6,741 nucleotides of DNA, from the NCBI GenBank assembly GCA_023412435.1, contig JAEYNS010000192.1:1-6741 (forward strand). The letters are read 5' to 3'. Shown in pieces: positions 1-5,067 of the stretch (positions within the stretch are counted from its first letter, which is position 1; every line of letters begins with the position of its first letter). This DNA is from Actinomycetes bacterium (GTDB lineage Bacteria > Actinomycetota > Actinomycetes > Propionibacteriales > Propionibacteriaceae). Under the pieces are notes generated by a model. It saw nothing but the letters and a program-made list of their open reading frames with translations, was not told the origin of the DNA and did no database searches. Both the position numbers and the translations under genes were made by a program.

Positions 1-641
1 AGTCGGGCCTTCGTGGGGGCCGATTCCTGCTTCGCCCTGGCTGCGGCGGTCCGCGAACTGTTGGCGGTCCGTCCGCGGACGATGCCGACGAACTCCTCGA
101 TGAGTTCCTCCCTGCGGAGCGCTTCGCCCTCGCCCGCCGCCCGTGCCGCGGGCGCCTGAACCAGCCACGCCAGTCCGATGGTGGTCGGCTCGGCGTCGGT
201 GAGCGGGACGGCGACCAGGTCGCGCCGACTCTGCGAGCGGGCTACCGCATGGGGCACCACCAGCACCCCTGCGCCCCAACCGACCTGGTCGAAGGCGTCC
301 GGACCGTCGGGCACCCGTGGCTCGCCCGCCAGGTCGGCCAGGGTGAGCTGGTCGAAGGCAGCGACCGGATGGTCCTTCGGCGCGACCACCACCGCCACCT
401 CGTCGTAGAGCCGGATCAGGTGCAACCCCTCCCGCTCCACGGGGAGCCGGACGAAGCACAGGTCGACCCGGCCCGCGTCGAGCGCTCCCCGCTGCTCCGC
501 CTGGGGGAGTTCCCTCACCTCAAGGGTGGTCTGGGGGAGCCGCTCGGCCCACACCCGCCGCCACCTGGTCAGCGTCACCCCGGGGACATGTCCGACGCGC
601 AGGACGGGACGCGCCGGTCCGGACGGTTCCTCGAGGCTCAT
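1..641 (-). CDS. LysR-type substrate-binding domain protein lacking the HTH domain (3' end beyond window)
   Basis: The frame from the ATG at 641 is open to the left edge, giving 213 residues of an incomplete protein. The N-terminal part (VLRVGHVPGVT, residues 13-23, then a helix with W27) matches the first strand of the type 2 periplasmic-binding fold used by LysR effector domains. Further family-like segments are LDAGRVDLCFVRLPV, the VAVVVAPKDHPVA strand and LADLAGE. No winged-helix HTH precedes it, and there is no room for one because the methyltransferase gene ends at 697. The visible C-terminus (FVGIVRGRTANSSR, residues 184-197) runs into an Ala/Lys/Arg-rich tail. From memory, stand-alone LysR_substrate proteins with an RGRTANSSR-like end and a basic tail are widespread in actinobacteria and annotated as LysR-family regulators. 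The ligand is unknown. The basic tail could contact nucleic acid, but that is inference. The start has no good Shine-Dalgarno site and may be leaderless. Confidence 0.85.
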   Translation of the reverse strand, partial: MSLEEPSGPARPVLRVGHVPGVTLTRWRRVWAERLPQTTLEVRELPQAEQRGALDAGRVDLCFVRLPVEREGLHLIRLYDEVAVVVAPKDHPVAAFDQLTLADLAGEPRVPDGPDAFDQVGWGAGVLVVPHAVARSQSRRDLVAVPLTDAEPTTIGLAWLVQAPAARAAGEGEALRREELIEEFVGIVRGRTANSSRTAAARAKQESAPTKAR

Positions 642-653
642 CCCTGCAGGGTA
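642..653 (-). promoter_or_regulatory. Candidate leaderless -10 box (TACCCT) for the LysR-like gene, overlapping a 10-bp palindrome
   Basis: Read on the minus strand, TACCCT (653 to 648) is followed by exactly six bases and then the ATG at 641. This places the first base of the start codon at the expected transcription start. The six bases GCAGGG belong to the perfect palindrome CCCTGCAGGG (642-651), which could be an operator or chance. I see no convincing -35 box, and the GCAGGG is only a poor Shine-Dalgarno match. Confidence 0.35.
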
Positions 654-696
654 ACCGACGCCCCGCCGGCGGGCCGGGCGGCGGAACCGTCCCGGG

Positions 697-1221
697 TCAC
701 CACAGGTAGGGCAGGAAGCGCCGCGGCACCCTCGCCCGGTAGTCGGCGTAGTCCGGGTGCGCGTCGAGCAGCCAGGCCTCCTCGCGGCGCCGCTTGGCCT
801 CGAAGAAGACGATCGCGAGCGCGAACGTGACCAAGGCCGCCGGCGAGGTCAGCAGCGACCAGCCCAGCAGGATCAGCAGCACGCCGCCGTAGATCGGGTG
901 GCGGACCAGCCCATAGACCCCGTCCTGCCGAAGCTCTCCAGCGGCCACCGGACGCGGGAACGGCGTGAGCTGGCTGCCCAGCCCGGCCCCGCCCAGCAGC
1001 GCGAGGGCGACCCCGCCCACCCCGGCGGCTCCACCGGCGAGCCACAGCCAGGGGCGTGCCCGCTCCGGCCAGCCGCCGCCCAGCAGCCCGGCAGCGCCCG
1101 CCGCAGCGAACAGGACCACCTGCAGCGCCACCCAGCCACCGCCCCGGCTACCGAGCGCGGGTAGGCGATTCGGCCCGCGCGGTCGCGTCGGGGCCGGCTC
1201 GGGGTTCGGCGGAGCGGTCAT
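697..1221 (-). CDS. Isoprenylcysteine carboxyl methyltransferase (ICMT/PEMT) family integral membrane protein
   Basis: This 174-residue protein has a proline-rich N-terminus (1-25) followed by hydrophobic segments near residues 30-50, 58-80, 112-124 and 127-141. The signature of the ICMT/phospholipid methyltransferase family is present: G-L-V-R-H-P-I-Y-G-G (104-113) and, after the last helix, the E-E pair at 147-148 followed by a segment ending FLPYLW. In characterised relatives these regions bind S-adenosylmethionine, and the proteins methylate membrane-associated carboxyl or amine groups. The substrate of this bacterial member cannot be read from the sequence; prenylated proteins are unlikely and a lipid or small hydrophobic metabolite is more plausible. 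I chose the ATG at 1221, preceded by GTGGTGGGTG. An in-frame ATG at 1245 is possible. It lies 55 bases upstream of the LysR-like gene on the same strand, so the two may be cotranscribed. Confidence 0.85.
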   Translation of the reverse strand: MTAPPNPEPAPTRPRGPNRLPALGSRGGGWVALQVVLFAAAGAAGLLGGGWPERARPWLWLAGGAAGVGGVALALLGGAGLGSQLTPFPRPVAAGELRQDGVYGLVRHPIYGGVLLILLGWSLLTSPAALVTFALAIVFFEAKRRREEAWLLDAHPDYADYRARVPRRFLPYLW

Positions 1222-1279
1222 CACCCACCACGCTAGCGACGCCATGGGGGTCCCTGCGATGCCCGACGTACGGTTGACC
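1222..1279. promoter_or_regulatory. Divergent promoter region between the methyltransferase and the DUF6582-like gene
   Basis: This 58-base divergent gap must hold both promoters if the chosen starts are right. On the plus strand TACGGT (1269-1274) lies five bases before the ATG at 1280. On the minus strand TAGCGT (1235 to 1230) lies eight bases before the ATG at 1221. Both fit the actinobacterial TANNNT -10 pattern with short or absent leaders. No good -35 boxes are seen, so this is a positional guess. Confidence 0.3.
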
Positions 1280-1531
1280 ATGGCGAGAATCAAGCGACGC
1301 GAGGACACCAACCCCGACGAGGGTGAGCGCAAGTACGGCGACGTCGAGTTCGCCGACCCGGTGAACAACAAGTATCCGATCGACACCGAAGAGCACGTCA
1401 GGGCGGCCTGGGCGTACATCAACAAGGACGCGAACGCGGAGAAGTACTCCTCGAAGGAGGAGGTCGAACGGATCCGGGGCCGGATCAAGACCGCCGCGAA
1501 GCGGTTCGACATCGAGATCAGCGAGGACTGA
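1280..1531 (+). CDS. Small charged protein with a DUF6582-like domain, function unknown
   Basis: This 83-residue soluble, highly charged protein has no signal peptide or membrane segment. Residues 24-48 (FADPVNNKYPIDTEEHVRAAWAYIN) and the C-terminal helix ending IKTAAKRFDIEI (69-80) match the pattern I know from DUF6582-type domains: F/LADPxxxxYPIDTxxHVRAAxxYI and a final Arg/Lys-rich helix ending AAKRFGIE. Related segments occur in small chromosomal proteins of actinobacteria and in phage-encoded proteins near head-maturation proteases, but no biochemical function is known to me. The ATG at 1280 is chosen because the recognisable part (MARIKRRED) begins there. An in-frame ATG at 1259 with GGGGG eight bases upstream would add seven residues. 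The gene is divergent from the methyltransferase and ends five bases from the kinase stop codon on the opposite strand. Family assignment is from memory and moderate. Confidence 0.75.
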   Translation: MARIKRREDTNPDEGERKYGDVEFADPVNNKYPIDTEEHVRAAWAYINKDANAEKYSSKEEVERIRGRIKTAAKRFDIEISED

Positions 1532-1536
1532 GCCCG

Positions 1537-2430
1537 CTACGACCCGTCCCGGATCGCCCTCCGGGGCAGGCCTGCGAGCGCCTCCGACGGCTCCATGCCG
1601 GAGAGTGCCGGGCCGGTCGCAGACTCGGATTCGAGGAGCCGGACGAGGTCGTCGGCGGTCGGGCGCTCGGCGGGTTCCTTCGCCAGGCATGCCATCACGA
1701 TCTCGACCAGGTCGACCGGAACCGCCGGGGGAAGCGTGGGCGGGGGCTCCTGCACCTGCGCCAGGGCGGTCGCGATCGGGTTCCCCCGGTCGAACGGCTT
1801 GCTGCCGGTGAGCATCTCGTGGGCGAGCAGCCCGAGGGAGTAGATGTCGCTCGGCGGGCCCACGGGCCCGCCCATCGCCTGTTCGGGGCTCAGGTAGTAG
1901 GCCGTGCCCAACAGCTGGCCGGTCGAGGTGAGCGAGCCGCCGTCCATCGACCGCGCGATCCCGAAGTCGGTCAGCCGGGGGATCGAGCCGGGGGCCATCA
2001 GGACGTTGCCAGGCTTGATGTCGCGGTGGATGATCCCCGCCCGGTGGGCCACGTCGAGGGCGGCTGCCAGTTGCCGGACGATGTCTCGCACCAGTCCGGG
2101 CTGGAGCGCACCCTGTGAGGCGAGCAACTGGGAGAGGTTCGGACCGTCGACGAGTTCCATCACGAGGAAGGCAAGCCCGTCGTGCTCGCCGAAGTCATGG
2201 ATCGTCACAGTGTTCGGGTGGGTGAGCTGGGCGGCGAACCGGGCCTCGTCGCGGAACCGCTCGACCAGGGCGAACTCGTCCTGGGTGTGGGGGTGCATGA
2301 TCTTGACCGCCACCCGGCGTTCCAGGGTGGCGTCGAACGCTGCCCAGACCTGCCCCATCCCGCCGGATGCCACCGGGGCGGTCAATCGGTATCTCCCGGA
2401 CAGCACGAAGTCGGGCTTCAGGCGTTGCAT
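1537..2430 (-). CDS. Minimal soluble serine/threonine protein kinase (PknB-like Hanks type)
   Basis: This 297-residue protein is almost entirely a Hanks-type kinase domain. Visible motifs are the glycine loop ASGGMGQVW (21-29), the ATP-anchoring lysine in VAVKI (K43), the probable helix-C glutamate E62 in RFRDEARF, the catalytic loop HRDIKPGN (135-142, base D137), the metal-binding DFG (155-157), an activation loop with S166, T168, S169 and T170 as possible phosphosites, GTAYYLSPEQ (175-184), and D195 in SDIYSLG. All catalytic residues are present, so it should be active. Unlike PknB it has no transmembrane helix, PASTA repeats or other sensor after the domain, only a tail of about 35 residues, so it is probably cytosolic. 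Start at 2430: GGAG lies five bases upstream. It follows two glycosyltransferase genes on the same strand after a 121-base gap. Its targets are unknown; regulation of polysaccharide synthesis is a guess from position. Confidence 0.95.
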   Translation of the reverse strand: MQRLKPDFVLSGRYRLTAPVASGGMGQVWAAFDATLERRVAVKIMHPHTQDEFALVERFRDEARFAAQLTHPNTVTIHDFGEHDGLAFLVMELVDGPNLSQLLASQGALQPGLVRDIVRQLAAALDVAHRAGIIHRDIKPGNVLMAPGSIPRLTDFGIARSMDGGSLTSTGQLLGTAYYLSPEQAMGGPVGPPSDIYSLGLLAHEMLTGSKPFDRGNPIATALAQVQEPPPTLPPAVPVDLVEIVMACLAKEPAERPTADDLVRLLESESATGPALSGMEPSEALAGLPRRAIRDGS

Positions 2431-2551
2431 GGTCTCTCCGTCCCGCCATGATGCTGGCGACCGCTGCCAACGCCGACTCCCAAGCCGGCCGCGCAGGGAC
2501 GCGAGGCGTTACGAGTGTACGGGAGACACCCCGCTACGCCCTCCTCCGCGT
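2431..2551 (-). promoter_or_regulatory. Kinase upstream region with -10-like TACACT and Shine-Dalgarno GGAG
   Basis: This 121-base gap separates the glycosyltransferase stop from the kinase start, which is long for an operon in such compact DNA. On the minus strand TACACT (2519 to 2514) resembles an actinobacterial -10 box and would start a transcript about 75 bases before the ATG. No good -35 box is seen. GGAGAG directly precedes the start codon region and supports the ATG at 2430. No clear terminator hairpin is present, so read-through from the glycosyltransferases is also possible. Confidence 0.35.
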
Positions 2552-3553
2552 TCATGACCCGACGGGTTTGCGCCGCGTCACGGTGAGCGCCCCGGTGACC
2601 ACCCGGCGCGCCAGTGAACTGCTGGTTTCCGGGTTGGGCAGCCGGACCGGCCAGAGCCGGCGGCCGCCGCTGGGGAGTTCGGCCAGTTGCCGCAGCCGGC
2701 GGTTGAACCGGGCCAGCAGCGGCCCGCGGGCGCGCAGCGGGATCGAGTTGCGCTGGAAGAGGATCTGGAGGCCCATCATGACCCGGGCCTCACGCAGGAG
2801 GCGCCGGTAGCTGCGCTGCCAGGACTCCCAGCGTCCGTCATGGTGGAGGTCAAGGCGAAGGATGTCGATGGCGGCGGCGAAGGAGAAGACGTTCTTCACC
2901 CCGAAGTTGCCGGTGATGCTGTCGGAGCGGAGGCAGTAGTGGTAGTACGCCTTCTTGGTGATCGCCACCTTGGAGGCGCGCATCAGCAGCCGCGGGGTGG
3001 TCGCCAGGTCCTCGTAGTAGATGCTCGGGAACGGCGGGTCGTCGGGGTGGAACAGATCGCGGCTGTAGAACTTGTTCCACGCGAAGGCAGGGAACCTCGT
3101 CAGGTGGATCGACAACTCGGCCGCCTCCGCGCCGGTGATCACCCGGGGACTCGGCAGGAACGGGAACTTCACGCTGAGGCCGAGCGCGTCGAAGCGAAAG
3201 CCGGCCACCGCGACGTCCGCTCCGGTGGCGCCGAGCAGTTCGACCATGTCCGCGACGAAGTCCGGCTCGACCCAGTCGTCGGCGTCGATCATGGAGACAT
3301 AGCTGCCGTGCGTGATGCTCAGCGCGGCGTTGCGAGCCGGACCGAGGCCGCGGTGCCGCTGGGTGATGGTGTGCACCTCGGGGTGTTGCTCCTCGTAGCG
3401 CCGCATCACCTCGGCGGTGGCGGCGGGCGAGCCGGCGTCGACGACGATGATCTCCAGCGGGCGGTGGGTCTGGGCCAGCAGCGAGTCGAGACACCGCGGC
3501 AGATACGGCGCGACGTTCAGCGCCGGAACGATGACGCTCACCAGTGGTTTCAT
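2552..3553 (-). CDS. Family 2 glycosyltransferase (GT-A fold), soluble, capsule or cell-wall polysaccharide type
   Basis: The protein has 333 residues. The N-terminal GT-A nucleotide-sugar fold is clear: VSVIVPALNVAPYLPRCLDSL (5-25), EIIVVDAGS (34-42, with D39), GLGPARNAAL (69-78) and the metal-binding DxD in MIDADDW (D90, D92, D93). A second half with PAFAWNKFYSRDLF (154-167), YYEDL (178-182) and a Y-Y-H-Y/RSDSIT segment is typical of bacterial GT2 enzymes that add single sugars to capsule, teichoic-acid or exopolysaccharide repeats. There is no transmembrane segment. The C-terminal 60 residues are rich in arginine and may bind the inner membrane surface. The donor and acceptor sugars cannot be told. 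The ATG at 3553 is supported by GGGAGG four bases upstream; the frame is open for 44 codons further, but those codons overlap the upstream gene and show no fold. It lies 70 bases after the processive-type synthase. Confidence 0.93.
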   Translation of the reverse strand: MKPLVSVIVPALNVAPYLPRCLDSLLAQTHRPLEIIVVDAGSPAATAEVMRRYEEQHPEVHTITQRHRGLGPARNAALSITHGSYVSMIDADDWVEPDFVADMVELLGATGADVAVAGFRFDALGLSVKFPFLPSPRVITGAEAAELSIHLTRFPAFAWNKFYSRDLFHPDDPPFPSIYYEDLATTPRLLMRASKVAITKKAYYHYCLRSDSITGNFGVKNVFSFAAAIDILRLDLHHDGRWESWQRSYRRLLREARVMMGLQILFQRNSIPLRARGPLLARFNRRLRQLAELPSGGRRLWPVRLPNPETSSSLARRVVTGALTVTRRKPVGS

Positions 3554-3623
3554 GGACCCTCCCGACCAGCCCCCCGTGGGCACGAACCTATTACCCGCGA
3601 GGCTGGTGATGCACGCGCTCCCG
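3554..3623 (-). promoter_or_regulatory. Gap between the two glycosyltransferases with TAGGTT -10-like box and 7-bp inverted repeat
   Basis: On the minus strand TAGGTT (3590 to 3585), within an unusually A/T-rich patch, could act as an internal -10 box about 25 bases before the ATG at 3553. A perfect 7-bp inverted repeat flanks it: ACCAGCC at 3565-3571 and GGCTGGT at 3601-3607. The loop is 29 bases with no T-run behind it, so a standard intrinsic terminator is unlikely. A smaller CGTG-GG-CACG hairpin (3575-3584) sits inside the loop. GGGAGG before the start codon is a good ribosome-binding site. Confidence 0.3.
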
Positions 3624-4721
3624 TCAGGCGGCGAGTTCCAGACCCGCGGGCCGCGAGGCGCCTGGGACGGCCGCAGCGTTGACATGGTTCCACACGAAGT
3701 CCTGCCCCGCCAGGAACAGGGCGAAGGCCCTGAGGTAGGCGACCTGCAGCCCGACGTCGTAGACCAGATCCGGGACGATCAGCGCGGTCAGCAGCCGGGA
3801 CCGCCAGCCCTGGTCCCACACCGCCAGCAGTCGCTCGATGACGAAGATGCCCATCACCGCCACCCAGAACGGGATCACCACGAAGATGCCGAGCGCGATG
3901 GTGATCGCGGTCAGGGCGAGCAACAGCCACAGCACCAGCGTCCCGGCCAGCAGCATCGCCTGTTGGCCGACGTAGCGGGCAGTGGTACGGGTCAGCCCGT
4001 AGGCCCGCAGGTTGTCCAGCATGCCCTTGTACCAGCGCACCCGCTGGCGGTGCAGGTCGCCCCAGGTGGGCATCGTCTCGGTGGTGCAGACCATCGTGGG
4101 CGGCGAGACGAGGACGTAACCCAGCGTCCGCAGCGCCAGGGTCAACTCGCTGTCCTCGGTGATCGCATCCCTGTCGTAGTAGTCCCCCGGTCGCCCGGGG
4201 AGGGTGACGCCACGCGCCGCTGCCACCGCTTCGAGCGCAGCGACCCGGATGCAGGAGGCGGTGCCGGTGAGCACCTCCAGCCGCTCGGTCACCGCCACCT
4301 TCACCCCGTAGCGCTCGAACTCGTTGCGCTGGAAGCGGTGCAGCAGCCCCGGGAGTTCGGCGCCGCGGAAGACCCCGCCGACCGCGCCCACCTCCGGCCG
4401 CTCGGCCAGCGTGGTGAGCGCCTCCTCGATGAAGGTGGCCGCGATGGTGGTGTCGGCGTCCATCACGAGCGCCACCTGGGTGGTGACCGTCGGCAGGGCC
4501 TGGTTCAGCGCCCCCGCCTTGCGGTGGCTGTTGCCGACCGTCTCCATCACGTCGGCTCCGAGGCTGCGGGCCACCGCGACGGTCGCGTCGGTGCTGTTGT
4601 CGGAGACGACGAGGATCCGGTCCGGCGCGACGGTCTGGGCGCGCAGCGCGGCGATCGCCGCGGGCAGCACCTCTTCCTCGTTGTGCGCCGGCAGGACGGC
4701 GGTGACGGTGAGCCGGGTCAT
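3624..4721 (-). CDS. Processive-type family 2 glycosyltransferase (hyaluronan / poly-GlcNAc / cellulose synthase-like), membrane bound
   Basis: The protein has 365 residues. It carries every hallmark of processive GT2 synthases: VLPAHNEEE (9-17), VVSDNSTDAT (38-47), KAGALNQAL (68-76), DxD (MDADTT, D88 and D90), GTASCIR (153-159), the TED triad (188-190) with the probable catalytic base D190, and QRVRW (226-230), the QxxRW motif that holds the growing chain. Three hydrophobic segments follow (about 254-278, 279-301 and 312-337). In IcaA/PgaC, HasA and NodC such enzymes polymerise UDP-sugars at the inner face and export the chain through their own membrane helices. Here the usual N-terminal helices are absent: the catalytic fold begins at residue 3. 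The start at 4721 is set by AGGAG five bases upstream and by the ATGA overlap with the preceding small membrane-protein gene. The polymer made is unknown. Confidence 0.93.
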   Translation of the reverse strand: MTRLTVTAVLPAHNEEEVLPAAIAALRAQTVAPDRILVVSDNSTDATVAVARSLGADVMETVGNSHRKAGALNQALPTVTTQVALVMDADTTIAATFIEEALTTLAERPEVGAVGGVFRGAELPGLLHRFQRNEFERYGVKVAVTERLEVLTGTASCIRVAALEAVAAARGVTLPGRPGDYYDRDAITEDSELTLALRTLGYVLVSPPTMVCTTETMPTWGDLHRQRVRWYKGMLDNLRAYGLTRTTARYVGQQAMLLAGTLVLWLLLALTAITIALGIFVVIPFWVAVMGIFVIERLLAVWDQGWRSRLLTALIVPDLVYDVGLQVAYLRAFALFLAGQDFVWNHVNAAAVPGASRPAGLELAA

Positions 4722-4936
4722 GACCTCTCCTCGTTCCGGGCGACGACGGCCCGCTGCACGCGCCACCGGGTGATTCGGCCGGCGGACCAGGCGGCCAGGA
4801 CGGCCACGAAGAGCGTCCAGACAGCCACGACGGTGAAGCCGATCATCAGCGAGCGGGAGTCGGTGATGTCGACGGCGTAGAGGGCAGCGGCGGCGACAGG
4901 CGCCGCAGCGGCGGTGGTGCCGAGGGTCTGGTACAT
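4718..4936 (-). CDS. Small two-helix membrane protein translationally coupled to the processive glycosyltransferase
   Basis: This 72-residue protein has an Ala-rich hydrophobic segment (about 5-22), a short polar turn DITDSRS (23-29), a strong transmembrane helix (about 30-52) and a basic tail (RITRWRVQR, 54-62, then ARNEERS). By the positive-inside rule the tail is cytoplasmic. If the weak first segment also spans the membrane, the protein is a hairpin with both ends inside. The start is clear: AAGGAGG stands four bases before the ATG at 4936. Its stop overlaps the start of the synthase gene as ATGA (4718-4721), so the two are almost certainly cotranslated. No named family is recognised. Inference: it supplies the N-terminal membrane hairpin the synthase lacks, or acts like the small two-helix partners IcaD/PgaD. 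The first helix could instead be a poor signal anchor. The gene is easy to miss because of its length. Confidence 0.85.
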   Translation of the reverse strand: MYQTLGTTAAAAPVAAAALYAVDITDSRSLMIGFTVVAVWTLFVAVLAAWSAGRITRWRVQRAVVARNEERS

Positions 4937-5067
4937 GGTTCCTCCTTGTCGCACGAGCCTCGGTGGGCCGTGATCGGTACAGCTCTAGGGTCGGGTCCGG
5001 GCGAGGTCGCGCCGTCCTGGAGGGCCGGTTTTCACCCCCGGCTTAGCCCCCTCGCTAAGGTGCGGTC
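4937..5067. promoter_or_regulatory. Divergent control region between the polysaccharide operon and the STAND regulator
   Basis: This 131-base region must drive both the minus-strand glycosyltransferase operon and the plus-strand regulator. Next to the operon it holds the strong Shine-Dalgarno AAGGAGG (minus strand). Next to the regulator it holds an inverted repeat and a -10-like box, listed separately. GCGAGGTCGCG occurs at 5001-5011 and again at 5072-5082, just inside the regulator gene; its core GCGA-GG-TCGC is itself a small inverted repeat. On the minus strand I find no convincing paired -35/-10 for the operon; TAGAGC around 4982-4987 is the best -10-like hexamer and is weak, which would suit activator-dependent expression. 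Confidence 0.45.
5042..5061 (+). promoter_or_regulatory. Inverted repeat CTTAGC-N6-GCTAAG overlapping a TAAGGT -10 box (possible operator)
   Basis: The arms CTTAGC (5042-5047) and GCTAAG (5054-5059) match perfectly around a six-base spacer. The right arm overlaps TAAGGT (5056-5061), which lies exactly six bases before the ATG at 5068, as expected of a leaderless promoter. TTCACC (5031-5036) is a weak -35 candidate with a long spacer. A protein bound to the repeat would block this promoter. Alternatively, AAGG (5057-5060) could be a Shine-Dalgarno site seven bases before the start. Confidence 0.4.

Noticed and set aside
249..830. Plus-strand open frame of 193 codons opposite the LysR-like gene
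   Set aside because: It has no recognisable domain and becomes Arg/Ala/Pro-rich; the minus strand carries the LysR effector-domain pattern.
1222..1512. 97-codon N-terminal extension of the methyltransferase frame
   Set aside because: The extension lies opposite the DUF6582-like gene and shows no membrane or catalytic features; the better start is at 1221.
2687..3682. Plus-strand open frame of 331 codons opposite the second glycosyltransferase
   Set aside because: It is antisense to a clear GT2 gene, with low-complexity Val/Arg/Gly composition and no start signal.
3554..3685. 44-codon upstream extension of the second glycosyltransferase
   Set aside because: It overlaps the 3' end of the synthase gene, while GGGAGG directly precedes the ATG at 3553 where the GT-A fold begins.
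3417..4880. Plus-strand open frame of 487 codons across the glycosyltransferase genes
   Set aside because: It is antisense to the processive synthase and parts of its neighbours, gives a Gln/His/Arg/Gly-rich sequence with no fold or motif, and lacks a ribosome-binding site. It is a GC-driven shadow.
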